Source of the DNA: Saccharicrinis sp.
GTDB lineage: Bacteria > Bacteroidota > Bacteroidia > Bacteroidales > Marinilabiliaceae
Reading direction: 5' to 3'
Length of the DNA stretch: 51,462 bases
NCBI GenBank assembly: GCA_024635585.1
Contig: JAGXIP010000172.1
Location: forward strand, 1-51,462
Both the position numbers and the translations under genes were made by a program. A model generated the notes under the pieces. That model was not told the DNA's origin. It saw only the letters and a list, made by a program, of their open reading frames with translations, and did not search any database. Shown one piece after another: positions 28,811-36,986 of the stretch. The first letter of the stretch is position 1. The number at the start of each line of letters is the position of its first letter.

Positions 28811-29662
28811 ATGAATAAAATCGTATTATTTACCATAGGAGCACTGTTTGCAACAAGCTTAATTAGTGCACAAAAAATAAATCCTCCAGCTGGTCGCATT
28901 GCCATTGTTGCCGATGGAAATTCGCCTGACCCCGACGATTTAGGAGGAACAGCTGTTTCTTTGGCACTTTTGCGTTCGGCAGGATTAGAGAACAGACTCG
29001 TACATTACTCACATTGTTGCGATCTGGTAGTAGTGCATAGAATTTCGGAAGCTGCCGAGCACGAAAGGCATGCTATGATGCAAACTACTTGTGATGGAAC
29101 CGCCCGGCGTTGGGGTGGTTACGATCATATCACTTTTTACGATGCAAAATGGCAATTAGAACAAACCATCAAAGATTTGAGTAAAGCCATCAATGCTTCT
29201 TCAGCAGATGATCCGCTGTGGATCGTTGAAGCGGGGGAGCCTGATATTATCGGTTTCGCGTTGGATGCCACACCCAAAGAAAAACACAAGTTTGTTAAAG
29301 TGATTTCGCATCACCCTGCCAACGACAATTCAGGTGACTTTTACGAGTGGCAAGATATTTTGAATTTTGGAGTGGAAGAAGTTCGTATTCCCGACCAAAA
29401 TATCAAACTAAAGGTTGTAGAGTCACAATGGGATTGGGCCATGAACCATCCCGACGACCGTATTCAATTTGTATGGTTGATGGGTAAAATGGCTGAAGTG
29501 GATGACGTAGTGAAATTCCAAAAAGGAAAATGGGATTGCTCCGATGCAGGAATGGTACTTTATTGGATAACAGGAGCCAATGTAAAAGATGGTTTAAAAC
29601 AAGGAACCGTTGATGATGTTGAATTGCTGCTGCTTGATTACCTGACAAAAAACCCAAAATAG
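28811..29662 (+). CDS. Uncharacterised exported protein with nucleoside-hydrolase-like N-terminus
   Basis: This is a 283-residue protein with a Sec signal (TSLISAQ). I do not recognise a named family. The N-terminus RIAIVADGNSPDPDDLGGTAVSLALLRSAGL has the strand, Asp-rich loop and helix layout of the nucleoside-hydrolase/DUF1593 fold. The DPDD cluster could bind a metal. A His/Cys-rich segment follows (HYSHCCDLVVVHRISEAAEHERHAMM), then WIVEAGEPDIIGFAL and a Trp-rich C-terminus (ESQWDWAMNHPDD, KGKWDCSDAGMVLYW). It lies 49 bases after GH105 and 36 before the epimerase, so it probably belongs to the same operon. It may be an uncharacterised glycan-processing enzyme; function unknown. Confidence 0.6.
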   Translation: MNKIVLFTIGALFATSLISAQKINPPAGRIAIVADGNSPDPDDLGGTAVSLALLRSAGLENRLVHYSHCCDLVVVHRISEAAEHERHAMMQTTCDGTARRWGGYDHITFYDAKWQLEQTIKDLSKAINASSADDPLWIVEAGEPDIIGFALDATPKEKHKFVKVISHHPANDNSGDFYEWQDILNFGVEEVRIPDQNIKLKVVESQWDWAMNHPDDRIQFVWLMGKMAEVDDVVKFQKGKWDCSDAGMVLYWITGANVKDGLKQGTVDDVELLLLDYLTKNPK

Positions 29663-29698
29663 TTTATATTTACATATAATAAACAAAACTTAAAACTT

Positions 29699-30850
29699 AT
29701 GAAACTCAATTTATCTTTTTTATTTATTGGAGCGATTTTAATTTTGGTAGGTTGTCAGCCCAAAGCTGCTAAAGACAATACTGAATGTGGTAATCTAAAG
29801 GCAGAGGATTTCCAAAGTAAGATGGAGGGCAGTAATACCAATCTTTATTTTCTTCGTAATGGCGACATATCTGCCGCTATAACCAATTATGGGGGACGCA
29901 TAGTAAGCTTATGTGCTCCAGGTCGCGACGGTAAAATGGCCGATGTGGTACTAGGATTCAATAGTTTGGATGGTTATATGGGTGCCCATGGGGTATTCCA
30001 CGGCGCTTTGATAGGCCGGGTTAGTAACCGTATTGCCAAAGGAAAGTTTTCAATAGATGGTCAGGAATACGCCCTGCCGCTTAACAATGGCGTTAACCAT
30101 TTACATGGTGGCCCCGATGGTTTTTTTAATGTAGAGTGGACTGTTAAATCATCTAATGATACCTCCTTGGTATTGAGCTATCTATCGGAAGATGGCGAGA
30201 TGGGTTATCCAGGTAACCTAGATGTGCAGGTAACCTACAGCCTAAGTGCTGAAAATGAATTAAAAATCGACTATTTAGCCACAACCGATAAGGCTACCCC
30301 GGTAAACCTCACCAGCCATCCTTTCTTTAACCTTGCAGGCGAAGGCAGCGGTGCCAGCATCAACAATCATTTGCTTACCATTAATGCCGATATGTATACT
30401 CCCGTTGACAGCACCATGATACCTTTAGGTGAAAATGTATCTGTAGAAGGAACGCCTTTTGATTTTAGGCAAGCCAAATCAATCGGAGCCGATTTAGCAC
30501 AGCTGGATAACAACGAACAATTAAAAAATGGTTTAGGTTATGATCACAACTTTGCACTTAATAAAGACGGAGAAGGTGCCATGACTTGGGCAGCTACGGT
30601 TGTGGAACCTATCAGCGGGCGCAAGATGGAGGTCTTTACCGAAGAGCCAGGCATGCAGTTTTACGGCGGTAATTTTATGGATGGTTCCGATACCGGAAAA
30701 GCTGGCAAGCCTTATGGTTACCGTGAATCATTTGCTTTAGAAACCCAACATTTTCCCGACTCTCCAAATCAAGCCAATTTTACGTCAATAATCCTTAATC
30801 CGGGCGAGGTGTACCGCACAGCTAGTATTTACAAGTTTAGCGTAGAGTAA
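29699..30850 (+). CDS. galM: Aldose 1-epimerase (lipoprotein)
   Basis: This 383-residue mutarotase interconverts alpha and beta anomers of free sugars. Lipobox LVGC (Cys19) places it in the envelope rather than the cytoplasm. Family motifs are present: GGRIVSLCAPGRDGK, VSNRIAKGKFSIDGQEY, NHLHGGPDGF (His), TSHPFFNLAG (catalytic His), GYDHNF and RESFALETQHFPDSPNQ (catalytic Glu). It is the last gene of the polysaccharide locus and is followed by a terminator. An exported epimerase fits anomer-specific uptake of monosaccharides released in the periplasm, such as rhamnose or xylose. Confidence 0.95.
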   Translation: MKLNLSFLFIGAILILVGCQPKAAKDNTECGNLKAEDFQSKMEGSNTNLYFLRNGDISAAITNYGGRIVSLCAPGRDGKMADVVLGFNSLDGYMGAHGVFHGALIGRVSNRIAKGKFSIDGQEYALPLNNGVNHLHGGPDGFFNVEWTVKSSNDTSLVLSYLSEDGEMGYPGNLDVQVTYSLSAENELKIDYLATTDKATPVNLTSHPFFNLAGEGSGASINNHLLTINADMYTPVDSTMIPLGENVSVEGTPFDFRQAKSIGADLAQLDNNEQLKNGLGYDHNFALNKDGEGAMTWAATVVEPISGRKMEVFTEEPGMQFYGGNFMDGSDTGKAGKPYGYRESFALETQHFPDSPNQANFTSIILNPGEVYRTASIYKFSVE

Positions 30851-30926
30851 TAGGAGATATTAAGTTTGTACAATATTTTGGATGTGTTTGTTGCGATCAT
30901 TAAGGTCATCTAATAAAGAATATAAG

Positions 30927-30960
30927 TATGGGGAGACTGAATAGTTTCCCTATGTTTTTT
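30927..30960 (+). terminator. Rho-independent terminator of the polysaccharide locus
   Basis: ATGGGGAGACT (30928-30938) pairs with AGTTTCCCTAT (30943-30953) through 11 bp with two G-T wobbles and a GAAT loop. Six T residues follow at 30955-30960. It lies 77 bases past the epimerase stop and separates the catabolic locus from the core genes. Confidence 0.8.
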
Positions 30961-31080
30961 CCAGACATTGACACTGCGTTGGATGCTCGACCAAGGAACT
31001 AATATTCATACTGTGCAAAAAGTGGCAGACAAGGCTACTTTGTTCCTTTATATTAATTTCCCCATCATGGGTATAAGTAG

Positions 31081-31088
31081 TATATTTG
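31081..31088 (+). promoter_or_regulatory. Bacteroidota-type -7 box for the M20 gene
   Basis: TATATTTG fits the TAnnTTTG consensus and lies 37 bases before the ATG at 31125. No TTG is found at the expected upstream distance, so only half of the promoter is supported. Confidence 0.5.
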
Positions 31089-31124
31089 CATCGCTAAAAT
31101 TTTATATTGCATTTTTATAAAACC

Positions 31125-32327
31125 ATGATGGATTTAAAAGAAACCGTAAAACAGCTTACCAAAAAATATTATTCTGATATAATTGCTATTCGTCGTCACA
31201 TGCACGAAAATCCGGAATTGTCGTTTCAGGAATTTAATACCTCAAAATATATTTGTTCCAAGTTGGATGAGTATGGTATTTCGTATAAAGCAGGCTATGT
31301 AAAAACGGGTATTGTTGGAATCATTAAAGGCAAAAATCCCGATAGAAAGGTGATTGCTCTGCGAGCCGATATGGATGCATTACCCATTGAGGAAAGCGAT
31401 GGAAATCAGGTGAAATCGTGTAATAAAGGTGTGATGCATGCCTGCGGTCACGATGCACACTCGGCATCCTTATTAGGTACAGCTAGGATATTAAATGAGT
31501 TAAAAGAGCAATGGGAGGGTACGGTTCTTCTGATCTTTCAGCCTGGCGAAGAGTCTTTTCCGGGCGGTGCCAAGCTCATGATGGAAGAGGGTGCTCTGGA
31601 TAATCCCAAGCCAGAGATTATTATTGGCCAACATGTTTTACCAGATATGGCCACGGGCGATGTGGGATTTAAAGAGGGCATGTACATGGCTTCGGGCGAT
31701 GAGGTGTATTTAACCATCAAAGGTAAGGGTGGACACGCTGCCATGCCGCATACCTTAACCGATACGGTACTTGTAGCTTCGCATATTATTGTGGCCTTGC
31801 AACAGGTGGTGAGTCGTATCGTTCCGGCCAATATTCCCACTGTACTATCATTTGGAAAGGTTATTGCCAACGGTGCTACCAATATTATTCCCGAAAAGGT
31901 TGAGATAGCCGGAACACTGCGAACCATGAATGAAGAATGGCGGGGTAAATTAAAAGTGCAAATACATAAAATTGCCACTGAGATGGCAGCTAGCATGGGT
32001 GCTACCTGCGAGGTGAAAATTAACGATGGCTACCCTGTTGTAACTAACGAGGCAAAAGTAACCGCAAAAGCTTTTGGGGCAGCCCAAAAATATTTAGGGC
32101 AAGAGCATGTGCATAATATGGATATCCGGATGACGGCGGAGGATTTTGGTTATTATACGCAAGCCTATCCCTGTACTTTTTATCGCTTTGGCGTTAAACA
32201 GGATAACAATGTACATACGGGAGGTTTGCACACGCCTGGTTTCAATCTCAACGAATCCTCCTTGGAAACATCAGTAGGGCTGATGGCTTATATTGCATTG
32301 GATTTGTTGGGAGGAAGTAAGAGGTAG
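31125..32327 (+). CDS. M20 family metal-dependent amidohydrolase
   Basis: This cytosolic peptidase-family M20 enzyme of ~400 residues resembles N-acyl-L-amino-acid amidohydrolases and hippurate hydrolase. Motifs are RRHMHENPELSFQE at the start, ALRADMDALPI, CNKGVMHACGHDAHSA (metal His and Asp), LIFQPGEE (general-base Glu), the lid-domain GHAAMPH and C-terminal GGLHTPGFNLNE (metal His). It cleaves N-acyl groups from amino acids or short peptides. There is no signal peptide. ATG 31125 (or the adjacent 31128) is chosen because the TTG at 31107 lies close behind the -7 box. The gene stands alone between a terminator and a long spacer. Confidence 0.94.
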   Translation: MMDLKETVKQLTKKYYSDIIAIRRHMHENPELSFQEFNTSKYICSKLDEYGISYKAGYVKTGIVGIIKGKNPDRKVIALRADMDALPIEESDGNQVKSCNKGVMHACGHDAHSASLLGTARILNELKEQWEGTVLLIFQPGEESFPGGAKLMMEEGALDNPKPEIIIGQHVLPDMATGDVGFKEGMYMASGDEVYLTIKGKGGHAAMPHTLTDTVLVASHIIVALQQVVSRIVPANIPTVLSFGKVIANGATNIIPEKVEIAGTLRTMNEEWRGKLKVQIHKIATEMAASMGATCEVKINDGYPVVTNEAKVTAKAFGAAQKYLGQEHVHNMDIRMTAEDFGYYTQAYPCTFYRFGVKQDNNVHTGGLHTPGFNLNESSLETSVGLMAYIALDLLGGSKR

Positions 32328-32690
32328 GGTGTGGCTAGTCTCCTAAATACAATTATCGCCAATGCCGCCGAAAAGTCGGCACAGTCTATGTTAACTACCT
32401 GTCCGTCAGCTGACAGGATAATTTGCTAGTAATAATTTTATTTTGGAAAAATGTTCAATGCTTGCGAACCTGACAGTAGGCAGGTGAACGGCATTCTGAA
32501 AAATATTATAGGGCTCAAAGCGATGCCTTAGTAAGATCGGGAAGCTCCGAACTTGTTCGGAGATCACCCGGCCGCACTTAGGCATTGTAAAGAGACAGAT
32601 GATGTTTTTCGGGCAGCCTTGACTTTCTTTGCTTACTTTCTTGTGTTAAGACAAGAAAGTAAGAGCCCCTCCGGCTAGAGGAGAGGGGAG
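32328..32690. repeat. Palindrome-rich intergenic spacer
   Basis: No gene is seen between the M20 stop and the ferredoxin (646 bases). The first half is dense with hairpins: GCCGA/TCGGC (32367-32380), CCTGTC/GACAGG (32398-32417), CTCCGAAC/GTTCGGAG (32545-32562) nested inside ATGCCT/AGGCAT (32523-32585), and CCCCTC/GAGGGG (32666-32688). The CCTGTC unit resembles those at 8927-9050. The remainder, 32691-32973, is AT-rich with the ferredoxin promoter. This looks like a stack of dispersed palindromic repeats. Confidence 0.7.
32632..32663. repeat. Perfect 13-bp hairpin
   Basis: CTTACTTTCTTGT (32632-32644) is perfectly complementary to ACAAGAAAGTAAG (32651-32663) with the loop GTTAAG. No T-run follows, so it is not a clear terminator. 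The surrounding text (GACTTTCTTTGCTTACTTTC) resembles an intergenic element I recall as frequent in Bacteroidota genomes. Confidence 0.8.
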
Positions 32691-32794
32691 AAAGGTTTAG
32701 TTAATCGATATCTAATTGGAGGCTTTTAACTAGTTCCATAAAAATGAATATTTATTTTTAGGAATATATAAAACTATTTGCTTCACAAATTTGT

Positions 32795-32802
32795 TATTTT
32801 TG
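32795..32802 (+). promoter_or_regulatory. -7 box upstream of the ferredoxin gene
   Basis: TATTTTTG matches TAnnTTTG and would give a leader of about 165 bases before the ATG at 32974. A TTG at the right distance is not evident. The leader is AT-rich without a recognisable riboswitch. Confidence 0.45.
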
Positions 32803-32973
32803 CGGTTCACACTTAGTTATTTTTTATAAGATACAAAATCACGAGAATTATACGGCATACAGCGAGCCTTATTTATAAGCATTTCAAATTAAATCAAATT
32901 GATGAAATTTGTTTTAATATAGAAAAAAAGAAAATACTTTTGCTGCAATAATATTAATATAAACATTACGAAA

Positions 32974-33141
32974 ATGGCTTACGTTATAAATGATGATTGT
33001 ATTGCATGTGGAACATGCATTGATGAGTGTCCTGTAGATGCTATTGCTGAGGGTGATATTTATGTAATTGATGCAGAAGCTTGTACCGATTGTGGTAGCT
33101 GTGCCGATGTATGTCCAACTGAAGCAATTCACCCAGCATAA
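32974..33141 (+). CDS. 2[4Fe-4S] ferredoxin
   Basis: A 55-residue clostridial-type ferredoxin, too short for routine gene finding. It has two cluster motifs, CIACGTCIDECP and CTDCGSCADVCP, in the typical tandem repeat, each giving three Cys to one cluster and one to the other. Small ferredoxins of this type carry low-potential electrons for enzymes such as pyruvate:ferredoxin oxidoreductase, which points to an anaerobic or fermentative lifestyle. It is monocistronic, with its own promoter box and a strong terminator 20 bases after the stop. Confidence 0.96.
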   Translation: MAYVINDDCIACGTCIDECPVDAIAEGDIYVIDAEACTDCGSCADVCPTEAIHPA

Positions 33142-33160
33142 TTATTACTTCAAAAAATTA

Positions 33161-33190
33161 AAAGCCCTATCTTTAACTAGATGGGGCTTT
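33161..33190. terminator. Bidirectional terminator between ferredoxin and cyclo-ligase
   Basis: AAAGCCC-T-ATCT (33161-33172) pairs with AGAT-G-GGGCTTT (33179-33190) around a TTAACT loop, including one T-G wobble. A-rich sequence on one side and T-rich on the other let it serve both the + strand ferredoxin and the convergent - strand gene, whose stop codon overlaps its last base. Confidence 0.85.
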
Positions 33191-33738
33191 CATGTATCGG
33201 CTATAATGATTTTATCTAAAATAAAATCGTGCGGTTCATGGGGTATCTCTTTTAGTAGTTGCAAATTCGACCCAACGCCAACTTTTAGTGCATTTTTTAA
33301 TTTGGGCAACAGCCCGTCGTAATAGCCGCCACCACGCCCCAAGCGTGCGCCATCGCTTGCAAAAGCTACCCCCGGAACAATGGCAAAGTCTATCATATCT
33401 AAATTAGTTAGGATAGAGCCTTCTGGTTCCATAATACCAAAACTGCTTTGCTTTAAACAATCCACCCCGCTAAATTTGTGTAAGGTTAAATCCCTGCCCA
33501 CTACTTTGGGCAAATAAATGTTTTTGTTCTTATAGTTTCGTAATATAAATTGATGTGTTTTAATCTCAAGGGGAAACGACCAATAGCAAAGCACATTTTT
33601 AGCTGCCTTAAATTCAGCTAATACTTCCAGTTGTAGCCAAATATTTTCCGATTGAGCATTTATTTCCGTTTCGGATAAGAGTTTTGTGGCTCGCTTAATT
33701 TGCAGGCGAATATTGTTTTTATGGTTTGAAATATCCAT
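33190..33738 (-). CDS. 5-formyltetrahydrofolate cyclo-ligase
   Basis: This 182-residue cytosolic enzyme converts 5-formyl-THF to 5,10-methenyl-THF with ATP in one-carbon metabolism. Family signs are the N-terminal KNNIRLQIKRATKLL, VLCYWSFPLEIKTHQF (substrate pocket), YLPKVVGRDLTLHKF, and the signature IVPGVAFASDGARLGRGGGYYDGLLPKL, with the ATP-binding GRGGGYYD. The frame is open upstream to 33810, but ATG 33738 matches the usual length and lets the gene start 31 bases after the gldB stop. It is probably co-transcribed with gldB. Confidence 0.94.
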   Translation of the reverse strand: MDISNHKNNIRLQIKRATKLLSETEINAQSENIWLQLEVLAEFKAAKNVLCYWSFPLEIKTHQFILRNYKNKNIYLPKVVGRDLTLHKFSGVDCLKQSSFGIMEPEGSILTNLDMIDFAIVPGVAFASDGARLGRGGGYYDGLLPKLKNALKVGVGSNLQLLKEIPHEPHDFILDKIIIADT

Positions 33739-33769
33739 AATTAAGTTATTTCTTATAAAAATCAGTCCG

Positions 33770-34789
33770 TTAGGGGCGATATTTTGATGCTGCCAATATT
33801 TTTCGGCCATCCTGTTCTTCCATCAGTTGTTTTAGGGAAATGTCTTTGTTCTCCTTCATGTACGATTCCACAATCTTATATCCAATAAATTCGCCTGCCC
33901 GGGGTGCCGAGTTATTGCCAAAGTTAGATGTAAACGGCGCATCGCCTGTATATTTCTGAATCATCATTCTGTCCTCTTCAAAAAGATGTTTCCATTCTAC
34001 TAAGGATGCCCACATATTGGCTTCGTTTTTTCTGGAATAACTCATCTGCTCAGGCGTATAATCGAATAGCAAGGTATCTTGTATGTTGGGGAACATACGA
34101 TGCACAAAATAGCGCACTTTCCCCAGATAAACCATGTTGTTTATTAAATCGTCCACTTGCTTGTTGTAATCGAAGTTAGTTAATGCGATGGCTCTTAGTA
34201 CATCAGGTGCCATTTTTTCTTTTACCATGCCTTTACGCAGGTACTTGGGTATTTTTAGCCATTCGTAAAACTCACAATCTTCGCCTAAATATTTTTCTAT
34301 ACTTACGCCCACCCATGCCGAATCCACAGCAATGGACTGGCTAAAGCCCGAAATCATTAAATAGATATCCGGCACGTTTACATCCCTAAAATAATACTTG
34401 TAATGCTTAAATCCCGACTCTAATTCGCGGCGGAAATCAGTAAAATCAGGAAACACTTCTTTCGATTTGGCATAGATATCCTTATTGGCCTGATAGGTGA
34501 TAAAACCATACATACGGTCTGCGAAATCAGGCAATTGTGGTGCACCCAATTTCACGATCCGTTGCGAGTAGGCATTCATAAAATTGGGGTATTTTTTAAG
34601 TAATGGCGTAACTTGCGACTCTAATTGTAAGGTATCTATCCCATGTATCTCTTGATAGATGGGGATAATGTCAAAATTTACTTGTATATCACTCACATCG
34701 GGATGCATAGTTTTATCTTTGCACGAAAAAATAAGGATAGTTAAGGATAAACAAACAATCCACAAAAGTTTATTGAATAATCGATTCAT
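33770..34789 (-). CDS. gldB: Gliding motility lipoprotein GldB
   Basis: This 339-residue lipoprotein has a leader ending in LIFSC (Cys23). The sequence matches GldB: FDIIPIYQEIHGIDTLQLESQ near the N-terminus, ISGFSQSIAVDSAWVGVSIEKYLGEDCEFY in the middle, and NMWASLVEWKHLFEEDRMMIQKYTGDAPFTS toward the end. The layout, with DxDxYLG and a C-terminal helical segment, recalls DUF2268-like zinc-protease folds. GldB is needed for gliding in Flavobacterium; in non-gliders homologues persist with unknown roles. Its presence beside a T9SS-tagged lyase fits a lineage with T9SS/gliding machinery. Confidence 0.9.
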   Translation of the reverse strand: MNRLFNKLLWIVCLSLTILIFSCKDKTMHPDVSDIQVNFDIIPIYQEIHGIDTLQLESQVTPLLKKYPNFMNAYSQRIVKLGAPQLPDFADRMYGFITYQANKDIYAKSKEVFPDFTDFRRELESGFKHYKYYFRDVNVPDIYLMISGFSQSIAVDSAWVGVSIEKYLGEDCEFYEWLKIPKYLRKGMVKEKMAPDVLRAIALTNFDYNKQVDDLINNMVYLGKVRYFVHRMFPNIQDTLLFDYTPEQMSYSRKNEANMWASLVEWKHLFEEDRMMIQKYTGDAPFTSNFGNNSAPRAGEFIGYKIVESYMKENKDISLKQLMEEQDGRKILAASKYRP

Positions 34790-34814
34790 TTTTATAGCTT
34801 AAATTTTTACATCT

Positions 34815-34822
34815 CAAAATTA
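34815..34822 (-). promoter_or_regulatory. -7 box for gldB
   Basis: Read on the - strand this is TAATTTTG, a match to TAnnTTTG, 25 bases upstream of the gldB ATG. No TTG is seen at the standard spacing. Confidence 0.5.
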
Positions 34823-34893
34823 TATATTTTAACACAAAATACCTATCCCATAAGCCGGACATCAATCACCGACTTTAATATGAAAGGTATAAA

Positions 34894-34910
34894 TACATTT
34901 GCTATTTTTG
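34894..34910 (+). promoter_or_regulatory. Two overlapping-range -7 boxes before the SBF-like transporter
   Basis: TACATTTG (34894-34901) and TATTTTTG (34903-34910) both fit TAnnTTTG. They lie inside the extended reading frame that opens at 34880. This argues that translation really begins at 34928, after these boxes. Confidence 0.5.
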
Positions 34911-34927
34911 CCCTTAAACTTATACTG

Positions 34928-35935
34928 ATGCTAAAAAAAATAGATGGTTTTATTGTAGGGCTGCTCTGCATGATTGTTTTGGCATATTGGTTTCCGGGGA
35001 TGGATGACAATTGGAATTCAATAAATCTTGAAACAGTTACCACCGTGGGTATTTCCCTTATCTTCTTTTTTTATGGTTTAAAACTCAGTCCCCAAAACAT
35101 GAAAAAAGGGCTGCTAAACTACAAACTCCATCTGGTGGTTCAACTCACTACTTTTCTGTTGTTCCCGCTCTTGATGATTTGTTTACGGCCTTTCGTACAC
35201 TCCGAAGATACCGAATTGCTTTGGCTGGCGCTGTTTTTTATGGCCGCACTGCCCTCTACGGTTTCGTCGTCGGTGGTGATGGTGTCCATTGCCAAAGGAA
35301 ATATTCCGGGCGCTATCTTTAACGCCAGTATATCCGGACTTATAGGTATTGTACTTACGCCGATATGGATGGGCATTTTTATGAGTTCAGCAGGTGTAGG
35401 CTTTGATTTTTGGGGAAGTGTTATTAGTTTGATAATGAAAATATTACTCCCTGTTCTTGTCGGTCTTTCCCTTAATAAATACCTTGGAGGTACTGCCCGT
35501 AGATTTAGCCGCTACCTCACCTTATTCGATAAAACCATCATCTTGCTCATCGTTTACAATAGCTTTGGCAAATCCTTCGAGGCAAACATTTTCGACGACA
35601 TCAGTCTTTTTCATCTCAGTTTAACGGCATTAATTATCGTTTTTACTTTTGTTGTTATTTATGGCATTGTATATTTTATTGCTTTAAAGCTAAATTTTTC
35701 TAGAGAGGATAGGATTACAGCTTTATTTTGTGGTTCTAAAAAGTCCTTGGTTCATGGCTCAGTTATGGCCAATGTGCTATTTAAAAACATGGCCTCGCAA
35801 GGTATCTTCATTATTCCTATTATGGTGTATCACTCGTTGCAATTAATAGCAATTAGTTTTATAGCACAAAAATATGGGAGGCAGAAATCAGTAAACAGTT
35901 ATCAGTTGGAACGAAGTGACCCTGAAGTAAAATAA
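34928..35935 (+). CDS. Bile acid:sodium symporter-like (SBF/YfeH-type) transporter
   Basis: This ~335-residue inner-membrane protein has about nine or ten hydrophobic segments, such as IDGFIVGLLCMIVLAYWFPG, TVGISLIFFFYGLKLSP, LWLALFFMAALPSTVSSSVVMVS and FTFVVIYGIVYFIALKL. The pattern ALPSTVSSSVVMVSIAKGN and CGSKKSLVHGSVMANVLF is that of the SBF-like family (YfeH), related to bile-acid/sodium symporters. The natural substrate of this branch is mostly unknown. ATG 34928 (MLKKIDGF) is chosen because -7 boxes occupy the upstream 16 codons. It is divergent from gldB. Confidence 0.85.
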   Translation: MLKKIDGFIVGLLCMIVLAYWFPGMDDNWNSINLETVTTVGISLIFFFYGLKLSPQNMKKGLLNYKLHLVVQLTTFLLFPLLMICLRPFVHSEDTELLWLALFFMAALPSTVSSSVVMVSIAKGNIPGAIFNASISGLIGIVLTPIWMGIFMSSAGVGFDFWGSVISLIMKILLPVLVGLSLNKYLGGTARRFSRYLTLFDKTIILLIVYNSFGKSFEANIFDDISLFHLSLTALIIVFTFVVIYGIVYFIALKLNFSREDRITALFCGSKKSLVHGSVMANVLFKNMASQGIFIIPIMVYHSLQLIAISFIAQKYGRQKSVNSYQLERSDPEVK

Positions 35936-36074
35936 ATTGGAAGCATCGGGATTTTGTTTCCCTCAACATCCCGTCTCCTTAATTTTATTTAATTTTTGAC
36001 AGAAAAGCAATTGTCAGTGAACTAGTTGTCAGTATTTTTCAACTTTCCACTCGGAACTCAAAACTCAGAATATC

Positions 36075-36119
36075 TATTTTTGAACCATACGTTTTGTTTT
36101 TGGTTTTTTATTAAGTTTG
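36075..36119 (+). promoter_or_regulatory. Candidate -7 boxes before the beta-barrel gene
   Basis: TATTTTTG (36075-36082) and TAAGTTTG (36112-36119) both fit TAnnTTTG. The second lies 33 bases before the ATG at 36153 and is the better candidate. Neither has a clear TTG at 19-21 bases. Confidence 0.45.
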
Positions 36120-36152
36120 CACGTGCTTAACTAATCGTTTAAACCTTGTATT

Positions 36153-36818
36153 ATGAAGAAAATAATTTCAATATCAGTATTGGTTTTTTTATTATCGACA
36201 GTGGCAATTGCCCAAACAAAATCAGGACGTGATTCTGATTATAGATTTGCCTTTGTCTTGAGTCCGCAAGTAAGCTGGTTAAAATCAGATCATGCTGATG
36301 TGGAGGCCAACGGAAACCTGATGGGCTATAACTTTGGTATTGTGATGGATAAGTTTTTTGCTAAAAATTATGCCTTATCCACCGGATTGACCATTAATAC
36401 TACGGGTGGTAAGTTACAATATAAAGAGCCAGTCATGTTTAATAGTGGTGGCAATTCTGAACTTGTACCAAAAAACACCAGCTTGGAATACCGTTTAAAA
36501 TATCTGGAAGTGCCACTAAGTATTAAACTGCAGACCAACGATTTTCAGCGTGCCAGTTATTATGGGATTTTTGGTTTGTCGGGGCAAGTGAATATTAAAA
36601 CCAACGATGGTTCAGGCAAAAATATAAACGACGAAGTGCGCATGTTTAATTTTGGATACCAATTTGGTGGAGGTATGCAATATTCCATTGGCGGCGATGC
36701 TTATTTAATGCTAGGTTTAACTTATAACCAAGGACTATCCGACGTAACAAGTAACAAAACAATAGACGATAAGGCCAATTTGAATAGGTTGGTATTTAAT
36801 TTTGGAGTAATTTTTTAG
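36153..36818 (+). CDS. Outer-membrane beta-barrel protein (PorT-like family)
   Basis: This 221-residue exported protein has signal MKKIISISVLVFLLSTVAIAQ. Alternating hydrophobic strands with aromatic girdles fit an eight-stranded beta-barrel: LMGYNFGIVMDKFFAKNYALSTGLTI, YRLKYLEVPLSIKLQT, YYGIFGLSGQVNI, YLMLGLTYNQGLSD and a final strand NRLVFNFGVIF ending in Phe. The LEVPLSIKL strand is typical of the Bacteroidota PorT/outer-membrane-protein family. Most members have no known role. It has its own promoter region and is followed by a hairpin-prone spacer before nadE. Confidence 0.85.
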   Translation: MKKIISISVLVFLLSTVAIAQTKSGRDSDYRFAFVLSPQVSWLKSDHADVEANGNLMGYNFGIVMDKFFAKNYALSTGLTINTTGGKLQYKEPVMFNSGGNSELVPKNTSLEYRLKYLEVPLSIKLQTNDFQRASYYGIFGLSGQVNIKTNDGSGKNINDEVRMFNFGYQFGGGMQYSIGGDAYLMLGLTYNQGLSDVTSNKTIDDKANLNRLVFNFGVIF

Positions 36819-36986
36819 GAAGTCGATATTTAGTCTAGGTAGGAAACGGGTCACTTAGTCTTTCAATACTATCTAACTCTTAATGGGAAATGCTCAACCT
36901 TTGGTAGTGTTTAACTTCCTCCTTTAGGGGATTGAGGGGTTTTTAATAGTACGTTTTTCCTTAGATGCAATAATTAGAATAAAATA

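Noticed and set aside
32632..32663. Insertion-sequence terminal inverted repeats
   Set aside because: The arms are 6 bases apart with no transposase between or beside them; it is a simple hairpin.
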